A DNA stretch of 64,000 nucleotides from Pseudomonas sp. B21-028 (GCF_024749045.1 NZ_CP087184.1:3224001-3288000); one strand, 5' to 3'. Positions 8,550 through 17,825 are shown, numbered from the stretch's first letter. Made by a program: numbers and translations. The notes: a model not told the origin generated them from the sequence alone.

Positions 8550-8832
8550 GGTGGGACCTGCTCCGCAAGGTTTGGCTCCGATCAACTATAGGAAGGAATC
8601 CCCCCGGCACATTGCACAATTCAGGCTGATGATTGCCCGATCCTGCGAATTGGCCGGTGGGGCAGTCCTTCTATCTTTACGTTTGGATCGGTCAGCCTAA
8701 GGTACGTGTGCGCTATACCCTCGTACGGTATCGGACACTGCGCGCCGCATCACACACTCACTCCCCAGGCATTCCGTCGTTCTCGCGCAGGGAACGGCGG
8801 ATTCCTGAACCTCAAACTTATGGAGAGTGACC

Positions 8833-9801
8833 ATGACAACGCATCTGGACTACCGCACTCACGAGGAAGAGAAAAGCAACGGTCAGTTGGCCCCGGGCAT
8901 GCACCTGGCCCCAACGGGATTGAACATTGAAGAGCTGGTGCCTTCGCGTTATGCCGTGCGGGTCGGTGATATCGACGTGCTGGTGGTCAGCGATGGCGTG
9001 CTGCCGCTGCCGACCACGACGATGTCCACCAACGCCGATCCGGCGGCTCGCGCAGCCTGGTTCAAGGAGATGTTCCTGGGCCCGGATGCGTTCGATTGGG
9101 CGCTGAACGTGCTGGTGGTGCGCAGCGGCGAGCAAACCATACTCGTCGATGCCGGGCTGGGCGGGCAGTTTCCCGGCTTTCCACGCGCCGGACAGTTCCC
9201 GAAGCGGCTGGCGGCCGCCGGCATCGATCTGGGGTCCGTGACCGACGTGGTCATCACCCACATGCACATGGACCATATCGGCGGGCTGCTGGTCGACGAA
9301 GTGAAGAACCGGCTGCGCCCGGACGTGCGGATCCACGTCGCGGCCATCGAAGTTGCGTTCTGGGCGTCACCTGATTTCACCCTGACGTCCATGCCATCGC
9401 CGGTGCCGGACGTACTGCGGGCTACTGCCGACGAGTTCATGAAGGTCTACGGCAGCAAGCTGCGCACGTTCGAAAACGAGCATGAGGTGGCACCGGGTGT
9501 GGTCGCCAAGCTGACGGGGGGACACACTCCGGGGCACAGCGTGGTCCATGTGACCTCCGCTGGTGAGCGGCTGACCTTTGCCGGTGACGCGCTGTTCCCG
9601 GTCGCCTTCGACCATCCCGACTGGCACAACGGTTTTGAACATGACCCCGAGGAAGCCGTTCGCGTTCGGGTCCGGCTCATGCAGGAAGCGGCGGCGAGCG
9701 GTGAGCTGCTGGTCGCCACGCATTTGCCGTTTCCGTCAGTGGGAAGGGTGGCGGTGGAGGGAGATGCGTTTCGCTGGGTAGCGGCTTTCTGGGATTACTG
9801 A
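8833..9801 (+). CDS. MBL-fold metallo-hydrolase
   Basis: The 322-residue protein is a metallo-beta-lactamase-fold hydrolase. The zinc motif HMHMDH lies at 143-148. It is followed by GGHTPGHSVVH, the bridging Asp in FAGDALFP, and a final His in VATHLPFP, which together supply a complete dinuclear site. Distant relatives include N-acyl homoserine lactonases and alkylsulfatase-like enzymes, so the substrate is open. The ATG at 8833 follows GGAGAG by five bases and replaces a GTG six bases earlier that overlaps the ribosome binding site. It is divergent from the molybdoenzyme operon across about 280 bp. Confidence 0.85.
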   Translation: MTTHLDYRTHEEEKSNGQLAPGMHLAPTGLNIEELVPSRYAVRVGDIDVLVVSDGVLPLPTTTMSTNADPAARAAWFKEMFLGPDAFDWALNVLVVRSGEQTILVDAGLGGQFPGFPRAGQFPKRLAAAGIDLGSVTDVVITHMHMDHIGGLLVDEVKNRLRPDVRIHVAAIEVAFWASPDFTLTSMPSPVPDVLRATADEFMKVYGSKLRTFENEHEVAPGVVAKLTGGHTPGHSVVHVTSAGERLTFAGDALFPVAFDHPDWHNGFEHDPEEAVRVRVRLMQEAAASGELLVATHLPFPSVGRVAVEGDAFRWVAAFWDY

Positions 9802-9876
9802 GCCGTAATGCAACCCCATGACGTCGGCGTCTTTGATGTGTCGTGCAGCCCGTCCAGCCTGAGGTTGTGCCCTGGA

Positions 9877-10485
9877 TCAGGAATGGATGGGCAGCACCAC
9901 GCCAAACGCCACGAAAAAACCGCCGCAGACCTTGTTGAACCGACGTCCGGCCCTGGCCAGCCACGGCCTGACCCGATACGCCGCCGTGGCCACGATGTAC
10001 TCGACGATGAACTCCACGACCGCGTAGGTCAGCGCGATGGTGGCGGTCTGGGCGAGCAGGTTCCTGTGCGGGTCAAGAAAGGGCGGGATAAATGCGGTGA
10101 ACAGCAACAGTGCCTTGGGGTTCGAGACCGCCGACAACAGGCCCTGCCGGAAAAGTGACCAGGGGCCGGCCCCTGACACGGCATCCACGTCCAGGGCAAC
10201 CGGCGCCGACCGCCACAACCCCAGGCCCAGCCAGATGAGATAGAGCCCGCCGGCTATCTTTAGCACCATGAACCAGGTCACGGAGGCCTGGATCAATGCA
10301 CCCAGCCCGAGGGCACACAACGAGAGCATCACCGCGAATCCCGACACACCGCCGCTGATGGTGAACAGGGTCTTGCGGTTGCCATGGATCGCACCGTGGG
10401 TCAGCGCCAGCAGCGCGTTGGGCCCGGGCACCACCGCAATGCCGCAGCAGGTAACCAGATAGAGCAGCCAGGTCTCGAAGGGCAT
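9877..10485 (-). CDS. LysE/RhtB family amino acid exporter
   Basis: The 202-residue integral membrane protein has about six helices and the LysE family signature VVPGPNALLALTHGAIHGNRKT near the first loop, plus SNPKALLLFTAFIPPFLDP in the middle. Members export amino acids or derivatives by proton antiport. The divergent LysR gene 114 bp away, with a palindromic site between them, suggests paired regulation of the LysG-LysE kind. The length is normal and the start is at 10485. Confidence 0.88.
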   Translation of the reverse strand: MPFETWLLYLVTCCGIAVVPGPNALLALTHGAIHGNRKTLFTISGGVSGFAVMLSLCALGLGALIQASVTWFMVLKIAGGLYLIWLGLGLWRSAPVALDVDAVSGAGPWSLFRQGLLSAVSNPKALLLFTAFIPPFLDPHRNLLAQTATIALTYAVVEFIVEYIVATAAYRVRPWLARAGRRFNKVCGGFFVAFGVVLPIHS

Positions 10486-10571
10486 GATGTTCTCCAGTGA
10501 AAAGCAACGTCCTCTCCCGCATCCTGCTGGTGAAACCCGTTCAACGGAAGCGCATAATTCATGGCTTAGAC

Positions 10572-10586
10572 ATTCGATTATCGAAT
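10572..10586. promoter_or_regulatory. LysR-type operator (perfect T-N11-A palindrome)
   Basis: ATTCGAT-T-ATCGAAT is a perfect 7-1-7 inverted repeat. It lies 13 bp before the LysR gene start and between the divergent lysE and lysR genes. Its form fits the T-N11-A recognition box of LysR regulators. Autoregulation plus control of lysE is the simplest reading. Confidence 0.65.
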
Positions 10587-10599
10587 AGAGGTGATGGAC

Positions 10600-11469
10600 A
10601 TGCCTTCCGGCGATTTGCAGATGGATTGGCTCAAGTGCTTTGTCGCGGTGGTGGACGCCGGTTCGCTGTCAGGCGCGGCCCTTGAGGTGCATCGGTCACA
10701 GTCCGCTGTGAGCATGCAGATGAAGAAATTGGAAACGGCGCTCGGGCGGCAGTTGTTGAGTCGCGGTCCTCGGCACCTGCAACTGACCCTCGATGGGCAG
10801 ACCCTCCTGGGCTATGCGCGGCGCATGGTCGCGCTGCATGCCGAAACCCAGGCCGCCTTCCATGGCGAAGAACTGACCGGGCGTATACGGCTGGGCGTTG
10901 CCGAGGATTATGCGGCCAAGTACCTGACGCCTGTGCTCAAGCGCTTCGCTCCCCGATACGGGGGCGTCGAAATAGAACTGGATTGCGAGCAGTCGACGGC
11001 CCTGATTCCACGGGTGATGAACGGGGACCTGGACCTGGCGCTGGTTTCCAGGGATTCCCCCCAACGGGGTACATTTCTGTTCAAGGAACCCATGGTGTGG
11101 GTAGGGTCGCCCCAGTTCGAGCTCTGGCGGCGCGACCCGATCCCTATTGCGGTCTACGAAAGCGCCAGTCTGGCCCGGCGCAACGCGGTCAATTCGTTAA
11201 CGCTGCTGGGCCGGCGGTACAAAGTGGTCTACAACAGCTCCAGCCTCGCAGGCCAAGTCGCGGCGGTGGAAGGTGGGATTGCCATCGCTGCCATCACCCA
11301 GTGCAGTGTTCCGGCCTCGCTGCAAGTGCTCGGCAACGAACACGATCTGGGCGGCATACAACCGATGGAAGTGTCGGTCTTTCGCAGTCGAGCCTCTCGG
11401 GGCTCGAAGGCAGTGAACAGCCTTCACGCCTTCATCATCGGTGCGTTGAGGAGCCAGCAGGCAACATAG
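10600..11469 (+). CDS. LysR family transcriptional regulator
   Basis: The 289-residue product has an N-terminal winged helix (FVAVVDAGSLSGAALEVHRSQSAVSMQMKKLETALGRQLLSR, about 11-51) and a LysR substrate-binding domain (GRIRLGVAEDYAAKYL onward). It probably controls the divergent LysE exporter. The ATG at 10600 is chosen because GAGG at 10588-10591 is eight bases away; the GTG and ATG at 10591 and 10594 overlap that site. It ends four bases before the convergent diguanylate cyclase gene. Confidence 0.85.
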   Translation: MPSGDLQMDWLKCFVAVVDAGSLSGAALEVHRSQSAVSMQMKKLETALGRQLLSRGPRHLQLTLDGQTLLGYARRMVALHAETQAAFHGEELTGRIRLGVAEDYAAKYLTPVLKRFAPRYGGVEIELDCEQSTALIPRVMNGDLDLALVSRDSPQRGTFLFKEPMVWVGSPQFELWRRDPIPIAVYESASLARRNAVNSLTLLGRRYKVVYNSSSLAGQVAAVEGGIAIAAITQCSVPASLQVLGNEHDLGGIQPMEVSVFRSRASRGSKAVNSLHAFIIGALRSQQAT

Positions 11470-11472
11470 CGG

Positions 11473-12426
11473 TTACTCGCGTACCGTCACCCGGTTGCGC
11501 CCGGTTTTCTTGGAGGTGTACAACGCTTCGTCCGCCCAGGCGATCAGGTCGGCGTGGCTGTTGGACGGCTGGCTCAGGTCGGCCACCCCCAGGCTGATGG
11601 TGAAACGGATGACCTGGTCGCCGTACGACACCTCCATCTCCTCGACGGCCTTGCGCAGCCGCTCGGCGAACATCCGTGCACCGGCCTTGTCGGTATCCGA
11701 AAGCACCACGCCGAACTCTTCACCGCCATAGCGTCCGGCAACATCGGAGTCACGCACATGTTCACGGACCAGGCGAGCGACCTGCTCGATGACCTTGTCG
11801 CCTGCCTGGTGACCGTAGGTGTCGTTGACCCGCTTGAAGTGGTCGATGTCGAACATCACCAGGCTGGAATTGTTGCCATAGCGCTGATGCCGGGCATAGG
11901 CGGCCTTGAGGTTCTCTTCCCAATGTCCACGGTTGTAGAGGCCGGTCAGCCGATCGGTGCTGGACAGCAGCTGCAACTGGGCGTTGGCGGCCTGGAGCTG
12001 ATGCCGGTTGGTGGCGACGTCGGTGACGTCATAGATCACCAGGCAGATATGGTTGATCTTGCTGTCGGGGGAGCGCAGGGGCAGCAGGGTGGTGTTCTGG
12101 TACATGAACGCTTCGTGGCCGGTGATCGGCTGGTAGTTCTTGAACCGCACCAGGTACGGACGCTGCTCCCAGACGGTGAAGGCGGGTGTGCCCAGGGCGG
12201 CGACGCTTTCCACCTTGCGGCTGAACCATTTGTGGTCGACTTCGGGAAACAGGCTGAAGAAGTGCTGGTTGTGGGCGTCCTTCGGCTGGACCCCGGAACG
12301 GTTCTCCATGAACGTGTTCCAGACCTGTACCCGATAGTCGCGGTCAAGCACCACCACGCCGACGTCAATGCTCTGGACAATCGCCAGCAACCAATGGAAT
12401 TCGTTCAGATCAACAGGGTTGTTCAT
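11473..12426 (-). CDS. PAS-GGDEF diguanylate cyclase
   Basis: The 317-residue protein has an N-terminal PAS domain (about 15-130, IDVGVVVLDRDYRVQVWN) and a C-terminal GGDEF domain. The active site reads GGEEF, a functional variant. An inhibitory I-site (RDSD) lies five residues before it. It should make cyclic-di-GMP from two GTP in the cytoplasm and be product-inhibited. It starts three bases after the stop of the receiver/CheX-like gene, so the two are one operon and probably one signalling unit. Confidence 0.9.
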   Translation of the reverse strand: MNNPVDLNEFHWLLAIVQSIDVGVVVLDRDYRVQVWNTFMENRSGVQPKDAHNQHFFSLFPEVDHKWFSRKVESVAALGTPAFTVWEQRPYLVRFKNYQPITGHEAFMYQNTTLLPLRSPDSKINHICLVIYDVTDVATNRHQLQAANAQLQLLSSTDRLTGLYNRGHWEENLKAAYARHQRYGNNSSLVMFDIDHFKRVNDTYGHQAGDKVIEQVARLVREHVRDSDVAGRYGGEEFGVVLSDTDKAGARMFAERLRKAVEEMEVSYGDQVIRFTISLGVADLSQPSNSHADLIAWADEALYTSKKTGRNRVTVRE

Positions 12427-12429
12427 GGC

Positions 12430-13428
12430 TTAGCTCATCAAGTAAGCGAGTTTGTGGGTCAACCGCTCGATTGAGTCTTCCGTGAACAGCAATAACAGGT
12501 CGAAGCGAATGTCGTGGCCTTCCAGGCTGTAGCTGATTTCCACGGCGAGGGTTTTTTTCCAGCGGGTCTGGTTGACCCGGATCAGTTCGTCGATCGCCGC
12601 ATGCTGGCCGAGCACCTGCGGGTGACCTTGGGAAAACACCACGTCGATCTGCTCGGCAATGCTGCTCAGGCACGCGCCGATCAGTACGCTGGAAAGGTCG
12701 AGGACCATTTCCAGGTCCGAATAGTCGGCGCTCTGGCGCTGCATCAATTGCGCGATATCGGCGACTTCCGAGTCATGGAACATCAGCAGGGCTTCGCCGG
12801 CGATGCCGCTGCCGATAAAGCCCTGGCAGATGGCTGTGAGTTGCTGGGAGCTGCCGGCATCGGCGAGCGCCATGTGCAGCTCTCCGACTTCGAGGATGTT
12901 CACGTTCGGCACCGGCAACTGAACGAAGACGCCCAGGACCTTGGCAATCAGGGCGGCGGCCCGGCCGATGGCAACGTTGACCGTCTCGCGGAACGCATCA
13001 TGAAAATGGATGGCGGTGTTGTTTGTCGAGCGATGCTGCTGTGGCGTCTGTGTTGATTGGGTCAGCAGGCCCAGGCGGTTGAGGGTCTGGCGCAGTTCGG
13101 TTTCGTCGAAAGGCTTTTTAAGGAAGGCCAATGCGCCCAACTCACTGACGCGACGTACCGCTTCCTCCTGGACGTCACCGGAAATCACGATGACTTGTGC
13201 CTTCAATCCTTCGGTGCGCAGCGCGCTCAGTACCTGGTAACCATCCATCTCCGGCATGGTCAGGTCGAGCAGCACCACTTGGCCCAGCCCCTTGCGTATG
13301 GCCTCCATGGCCTGGCGACCGTTACTGGCCTCGGTAATGGAAACCGACCAGTCCGCCGGCAGTGCCCGTAACACCTGCTTACGGGCCATGTTGGAGTCAT
13401 CACACACCACTAGGGGAATCTCTGACAC
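12430..13428 (-). CDS. Response regulator with CheC/CheX-like C-terminal domain
   Basis: The 332-residue protein starts with a receiver domain (1-120). The acidic pair is Asp10-Asp11, the phosphoacceptor is Asp55 in LLDLTMPEMDG, and the conserved Ser and Lys are in VISGD and LKKPF. After a Gln-rich linker, the C-terminal 190 residues look like the CheC/CheX/FliY phosphatase fold. FRETVNVAIGRAAALIAKVLG matches its first helix, with segments like MALADAGSSQQLTAICQGFIGSGIAGEALLMF. I cannot point to an intact ExxN pair with certainty. Pairing with the downstream cyclase suggests phosphorylation-dependent control of c-di-GMP. Confidence 0.8.
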   Translation of the reverse strand: MSEIPLVVCDDSNMARKQVLRALPADWSVSITEASNGRQAMEAIRKGLGQVVLLDLTMPEMDGYQVLSALRTEGLKAQVIVISGDVQEEAVRRVSELGALAFLKKPFDETELRQTLNRLGLLTQSTQTPQQHRSTNNTAIHFHDAFRETVNVAIGRAAALIAKVLGVFVQLPVPNVNILEVGELHMALADAGSSQQLTAICQGFIGSGIAGEALLMFHDSEVADIAQLMQRQSADYSDLEMVLDLSSVLIGACLSSIAEQIDVVFSQGHPQVLGQHAAIDELIRVNQTRWKKTLAVEISYSLEGHDIRFDLLLLFTEDSIERLTHKLAYLMS

Positions 13429-13624
13429 AGCCTGCCTCTCATCAGGGAAAGTACTAGGAGATCATGCCATAGTCTGACAAAGACCGCCTAATCGTCAGGG
13501 TTATGGACTCGCCAGAGCTTCAGCGGTCTTTACTTTTTGAACAAGCGATCGTCCGGGAAGTTCGACACGAATATTCGCAGCAGGAACGACTACACGGATT
13601 CATCCGGGATTCTTCGGCTTCGGA

Positions 13625-13660
13625 AACAAAAAGCCCGCACACTCATGACGAGGTGCGGGC
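13625..13660 (-). terminator. Intrinsic terminator of the DUF2628 gene
   Basis: GCCCGCAC (13633-13640) pairs with GTGCGGGC (13653-13660) around a 12-base loop. On the minus strand the stem is followed by TTTTTGTTT. It lies 24 bp beyond the DUF2628 stop codon. Confidence 0.8.
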
Positions 13661-13683
13661 TCTTGAACGGCCGGAAGCTGCGA

Positions 13684-14112
13684 TCAGAAGCGCATACCTT
13701 CGAACGGGTTCCAGCTTTGCTCGCCTTTGACTTCCTTCAGGTAGTACGCGTAGTTGGTCATGATCGCGTACATCACCGAGAAGGCGGCACTCATGCCCGA
13801 ATCCAGCGCCCGCGGAGATTCCGTGCCCATCAGGCCGAAAATCACGCTCACTGCGATACTGAGGCCGATCATGATGCCGATCATGGCCAGGTTCTTCTTC
13901 CAGAGCCCCAGGACGAACAGGTAGATCGGGCCGAAGAAGAAGGCAATCACGTTGGCATTGATCAGGATCTTTTTCTTGAAGCCTGGCAGCGCCTTGAAGG
14001 CTTCCTTGTGTCGCGGGTCGTTCGGCGCGCCGTAGGTATCAAAGAAATTAAAGCGTTCCTGCCATTTTGCGTTGTACTTGCCAGTACCTTGTACTTGTTC
14101 GGTGGTGCTCAT
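13684..14112 (-). CDS. DUF2628 membrane protein
   Basis: The 142-residue protein has the DUF2628 arrangement: a polar N-terminal third with WQERFNFFDTYGAP, a segment FKKKILINANVIAFFFGPIYLFVLGLWKKN, then two to three hydrophobic helices (LAMIGIMIGLSIAVSVIFGLMG, MSAAFSVMYAIMTNYAYYLKEVKG). Family members are small inner-membrane proteins of unknown role. It is a single gene with its own terminator. The start at 14112 has AGGAGCC about nine bases upstream. Confidence 0.85.
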   Translation of the reverse strand: MSTTEQVQGTGKYNAKWQERFNFFDTYGAPNDPRHKEAFKALPGFKKKILINANVIAFFFGPIYLFVLGLWKKNLAMIGIMIGLSIAVSVIFGLMGTESPRALDSGMSAAFSVMYAIMTNYAYYLKEVKGEQSWNPFEGMRF

Positions 14113-14230
14113 TTTTTACGGCTCCTGTGGTCCATGTAGTGGTAAAGCTTTTCTTCCGCGAATTCCTGAGCGCTTTATAAGCGTTTATGAAGAAAAAAGC
14201 CCCTTCGGCGTTTCCGGCGCCCGTTTGATC

Positions 14231-14246
14231 TGTGATGCGCATCACT
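14231..14246. promoter_or_regulatory. CRP/Vfr-like site
   Basis: TGTGATGCGCATCACT closely matches the TGTGA-N6-TCACA consensus of the CRP/Vfr family. It lies 125 bp upstream of the galactose dehydrogenase start and 118 bp upstream of the divergent DUF2628 gene. Which gene it serves is not determined. Confidence 0.5.
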
Positions 14247-14370
14247 ATCACTGCGCGTATGGCCGCATCGGTAACACGACACGCAGGAAATTCCGCTGCC
14301 CCATTGTCTGCCAGGCGATTTACGTCTAGTTTGCTGGCCGATCACAAATACAAAAAATCAGGAGTCCTAG

Positions 14371-15297
14371 ATGCAACCGATTCGTCTCGGTCTGGTGGGC
14401 TATGGCAAGATTGCCCAGGATCAACATGTCCCTGCCATCCACGCCAATCCCGCGTTTCAACTGGTGGCGGTCGCCACGCAAGGGCAGCCCTGTGCCGGGG
14501 TAGAGAATTTCAAGTCCCTGGGTGAGCTGCTTGCCAGCGGTCCCCAGGTCGATGCGATAGCGTTTTGCACGCCGCCGCAGGGTCGATTCGCGCTGGTGGA
14601 GCAGGCCTTGGCTGCCGGCAAACACGTGCTGGTGGAGAAACCGCCGTGCGCTACCCTCGGCGAAGCGATGGCGTTGGTCGGTCAGGCTGAAGAGCAGGGC
14701 GTCAGTGCCTTGTTCGCCTGGCACTCGCGCTACGCGCCCGGCATCGAAGCGGCCCGGGACTGGCTGGCCAGCCGCACCCTGCAGAGTGTGCAGATCGACT
14801 GGAAAGAAGACGTGCGCAAATGGCATCCCGGCCAGGCGTGGATCTGGCAACCGGGTGGTTTGGGCGTGTTCGATCCCGGTATCAATGCCTTGTCGATCGC
14901 GACCCATCTGTTGCCACGACCGCTGTTTGTCAAGTCGGCGCAGCTGCGGGTTCCCGATAATTGCCAGTCACCTATTGCCGCGAGCATCCAGATGTCGGAC
15001 GCGCGCCACCTCGATATCCGCGCGGAGTTCGATTTCGACCACGGCCATGATGAACTCTGGAGCATCGAGATTCGTTGCGCCGAAGGCACCTTGCGCCTGG
15101 ACAACGGCGGCGCCCTGTTGAGCATCGATGGCGTGCGCCAGGCGGTTTCGGAGGAGGGCGAGTACGCGGCAGTGTATCGACACTTCCAACAGCTGATCGC
15201 CGACAAGGCCAGCGACCTGGACCTGCAACCGTTGCGACTGGTGGCGGATAGCTTTTTTGTCGGCAGCCGGACGTTGGTTGAACCGTTCTACGATTGA
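14371..15297 (+). CDS. gal: D-galactose 1-dehydrogenase (Gfo/Idh/MocA family)
   Basis: The 308-residue product closely matches the well-known Pseudomonas fluorescens beta-galactose dehydrogenase from its first residues (MQPIRLGLVGYGKIAQDQHVPAI). It oxidises D-galactose to galactonolactone with NAD(P). Visible features are the Rossmann GLVGYGKIA, the VEKPP motif (about 88-92) with the conserved Lys, and the WKEDVRKWHPGQAWIWQPGGLGVFDPGINAL core with the catalytic-type Asp. The start at 14371 has AGGAG seven bases upstream. It is monocistronic here, with no other galactose pathway genes in the window, and a REPIN follows the stop. Confidence 0.9.
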   Translation: MQPIRLGLVGYGKIAQDQHVPAIHANPAFQLVAVATQGQPCAGVENFKSLGELLASGPQVDAIAFCTPPQGRFALVEQALAAGKHVLVEKPPCATLGEAMALVGQAEEQGVSALFAWHSRYAPGIEAARDWLASRTLQSVQIDWKEDVRKWHPGQAWIWQPGGLGVFDPGINALSIATHLLPRPLFVKSAQLRVPDNCQSPIAASIQMSDARHLDIRAEFDFDHGHDELWSIEIRCAEGTLRLDNGGALLSIDGVRQAVSEEGEYAAVYRHFQQLIADKASDLDLQPLRLVADSFFVGSRTLVEPFYD

Positions 15298-15338
15298 TCG
15301 CGCTGTAAAGATACACCGCTATCGTCGGATCGCCGCCC

Positions 15339-15424
15339 GGAGCAGGCTCGCTCCCACATGGGATCTGTGGGGTACGCGCATTTGCGTACTCCACCGGACC
15401 CTGTGGGAGCGAGCCTGCTCGCGA
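15339..15424. repeat. REPIN (TGTGGGAGCGAGCCTGCTCGCGA family)
   Basis: Inverted copies of GGAGCGAGCCTGCTCG-type REP arms (left 15339-15356, right 15402-15424) flank a spacer with its own palindrome GTACGC-GCATTT-GCGTAC. It lies between convergent genes. The same arm type recurs at 20388 and, as a GGGCTTGCCCGCGA variant, at 18732. Confidence 0.9.
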
Positions 15425-15429
15425 TGCTT

Positions 15430-16581
15430 TTACACCAGGTAGTTCTTCAACTCCCGGGCAATGACCATCCGCTGTATCTCGCTCGACCCCTCATAGATCT
15501 GGGTAATCCGCGCATCGCGGTAGTAGCGTTCCACCGGATAGTCTTCCAGATAGCCATACCCACCATGAATCTGCATCGCCGAGGAGCAGACCTTTTCGGC
15601 CATTTCCGAGGCGAACAGCTTCGCCTGGGAGGCTTCCGAGAGGCAGGGTTTGCCGGCGCTGCGCAAGCGGGCGGCGTGGAGGATGAGCAGGCGGGCGGCA
15701 TTCAGGCGGGTGTGCATGTCGGCCAGCAGGTTGGCGATGCTCTGGTGCTCGATGATCGGTTTGTCGAACTGCACCCGATCCCGCGAATAGGCCAGGGCTG
15801 CCTCGAATGCCGCCCGGGCAATGCCCAGCGCCTGGGCCGCGATGCCGATCCGGCCGCCTTCCAGGTTGGAGAGGGCGATGGCCAGGCCTTTGCCCCGAGT
15901 ACCCAGCAGGTTGGCTTCGGGAACGCTGCAGTTATTCAAGGTGACGGCGCAGGTGTCCGAAGCGCGGATGCCCATCTTGTGCTCGGTGCGATCGACGATG
16001 AAGCCTGGTGTATCGGTCGGGACCAGGAAGGCCGAAATGCCTTTCTTGCCCAGGTCCGGGTCCGTCACCGCGAACACAATCGCCAGTTTCGCCCGCTTGC
16101 CGTTGCTGACGAACTGCTTGGCGCCGTTGATGACCCATTGACCGTCCCGCAGTTCGGCGCGGGTGCGCAGATTGTGGGCCTCGGAGCCGGCCTGGGGCTC
16201 GGTCAGGCAGAAGCAGCCAATGGCCTGTCCGCTCGCCAGGTCCGCCAGCCAGGTCTGTTTCTGTTCATCGGTGCCGAAATTGAGGACCGGCCCGCAACCC
16301 ACCGAGTTGTGGATGCTCATCAGGGCCCCGGTGGCGCCATCACCGGCGGAGATCTCTTCCACCGCCAGGGCGTAGGCGACGTAATCGACGTAGGTGCCGC
16401 CCCACTCCTCGGGTACCACCATGCCCAGCAGGCCCAGTTCTCCCATTTTCGCCACCAGGCCATTGTCGATCCACCCGGCCTTTTCCCACGCCTGGGCATG
16501 GGGCGCGATTTCGCCACGGGCAAAGTCCCGGGCCATGTCGCGGATCATCACTTGTTCTTCAGTCAGTTCGAGGTCGTGCAT
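15430..16581 (-). CDS. Acyl-CoA dehydrogenase (isobutyryl/short-branched-chain type)
   Basis: The 383-residue flavoenzyme has a complete acyl-CoA dehydrogenase fold: [17 protein letters not shown], the [12 protein letters not shown] substrate-binding segment (about 127-138), [33 protein letters not shown], and [34 protein letters not shown] with the catalytic-type Glu. It introduces a double bond into acyl-CoA using FAD and passes electrons to ETF. Its neighbour three bases upstream is a 3-hydroxyisobutyryl-CoA hydrolase-like gene, which points to valine breakdown with isobutyryl-CoA as the substrate. Confidence 0.88.
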   Translation of the reverse strand: MHDLELTEEQVMIRDMARDFARGEIAPHAQAWEKAGWIDNGLVAKMGELGLLGMVVPEEWGGTYVDYVAYALAVEEISAGDGATGALMSIHNSVGCGPVLNFGTDEQKQTWLADLASGQAIGCFCLTEPQAGSEAHNLRTRAELRDGQWVINGAKQFVSNGKRAKLAIVFAVTDPDLGKKGISAFLVPTDTPGFIVDRTEHKMGIRASDTCAVTLNNCSVPEANLLGTRGKGLAIALSNLEGGRIGIAAQALGIARAAFEAALAYSRDRVQFDKPIIEHQSIANLLADMHTRLNAARLLILHAARLRSAGKPCLSEASQAKLFASEMAEKVCSSAMQIHGGYGYLEDYPVERYYRDARITQIYEGSSEIQRMVIARELKNYLV

Positions 16582-16584
16582 GGC

Positions 16585-17691
16585 TCAATTCCCGAGGTGA
16601 TCGAGGCCGTCGAAGAAACTCGCCACCCGGTTCGCGTCCAGCGCATCCAGGGTTGGCGGGTTCCAGCGTGGCTTCTTGTCTTTGTCGATCAGCAGGGCGC
16701 GCACGCCTTCGATCAGGTCGCCGCGTTCGAACCATTGCCGGTCCAGGTGCAGCTCCAGGGCAAAACAGTCTTCCAGACTCAGGTGGCGGCCACGTCGCAG
16801 CATCTCCAGGGTGACCGCCATGGCCAGGGGCGAGCGGGTTTCCAGCAGTTCGGCGGTTTGCAGCGCCCACTCATGGCTGTTGGCGACGGTGACCTGGCGC
16901 AGTTGCTCGACCATGCTCGGCACATCGGGCAGGGCGAAGAAGTGATCGATGGCCGGGCGCAGGTCGTCCAGCGGTGGGGCCGGCAGTTGCTGCACGGCGA
17001 GTTTCGCCAGCAGGCTTTGCAGGTCCTTGAGCGGCATGTCGCTCCATTCCAGCCGGTCGAGACGCTCATCGAGTTGAGCGAGCTTGCGGCTTTCCAGGTA
17101 CCAGTCGGCCAGCCCGCAGTACAACGCGTCGGCCGCCTTTATCTGGGTACCGCTAACCCCGAGGTAGATGCCCAGCTCGCCGGGGATGCGCGGCAGAAAA
17201 TAACTGCCACCGACATCCGGAAAGTAACCGATGCCGACCTCGGGCATACCCAGGCGGCTGCGTTCGGTGACCACCCGCAGGTCCGCGCCCTGGGCCAGGC
17301 CCATGCCGCCGCCCAGGACGAAACCGTCCATCAGGGCGAGGATCGGTTTGCGGTAATGGTGAATCGTCAGGTCGAGGGCGTACTCCTCGACGAAAAAGTC
17401 TTCGTGCAGCGTGTCGCCCTGCTTGTGGCTGTCGTAGAGCGAACGGATATCGCCACCGGCACAGAACGCCTTGTCTCCGGCGCCGCGCAACACCACCGCG
17501 TGGATATTCGGGTCGGCAAGCCAGGCATCGAGTTGTTGCTGCAAGCTGCGCACCATGCCCAGGGTCAGGGCATTGAGGCCGGCGGGGCGGTTCAGGGTCA
17601 AATGGCCGATGTGGTTGCGAACCTCGACCAACACCTCACAGGCCACGACTTCGACGCTCCCTGTGGCTTGGGATGAAACCTGAGCAGTCAT
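16585..17691 (-). CDS. 3-hydroxyisobutyryl-CoA hydrolase-like (enoyl-CoA hydratase/isomerase family)
   Basis: The 368-residue crotonase-superfamily protein is longer than enoyl-CoA hydratases and matches the HIBCH subgroup. It has LTLNRPAGLNAL, the oxyanion-hole AFCAGGDIRSLYD and DGFVLGGGMGLAQGADLRVVTE motifs, and the diagnostic MPEVGIGYFPDVGGSYFLPR. It would hydrolyse 3-hydroxyisobutyryl-CoA in valine catabolism. The ATG at 17691 has GGGAG upstream; the frame extends to 17778 without a better start. It is first in a two-gene operon with the acyl-CoA dehydrogenase. Confidence 0.88.
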   Translation of the reverse strand: MTAQVSSQATGSVEVVACEVLVEVRNHIGHLTLNRPAGLNALTLGMVRSLQQQLDAWLADPNIHAVVLRGAGDKAFCAGGDIRSLYDSHKQGDTLHEDFFVEEYALDLTIHHYRKPILALMDGFVLGGGMGLAQGADLRVVTERSRLGMPEVGIGYFPDVGGSYFLPRIPGELGIYLGVSGTQIKAADALYCGLADWYLESRKLAQLDERLDRLEWSDMPLKDLQSLLAKLAVQQLPAPPLDDLRPAIDHFFALPDVPSMVEQLRQVTVANSHEWALQTAELLETRSPLAMAVTLEMLRRGRHLSLEDCFALELHLDRQWFERGDLIEGVRALLIDKDKKPRWNPPTLDALDANRVASFFDGLDHLGN

Positions 17692-17825
17692 CGCTAACTC
17701 CCTGCTTTTATTGTTCTTTATGAATTGTGTCGCGCGTATCCGGTCGGGATCGTAACAGTGCAAAATTGCCTCGCACAACCGGTATACGTGCAGGTCCTGT
17801 CTGCATATTTATAGCAGCCACAGGC

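Noticed and set aside
13479-13536. AAAGACCGC ... GCGGTCTTT followed by ACTTTTTG, as a plus-strand terminator or small RNA
   Set aside because: The loop is 35 bases, the stem only 9 pairs, and no plus-strand gene or promoter lies upstream; too weak to list.
15358-17676. A 772-codon plus-strand frame over the acyl-CoA dehydrogenase and hydrolase genes
   Set aside because: It is a shadow frame of two clear minus-strand enzymes with complete motifs.
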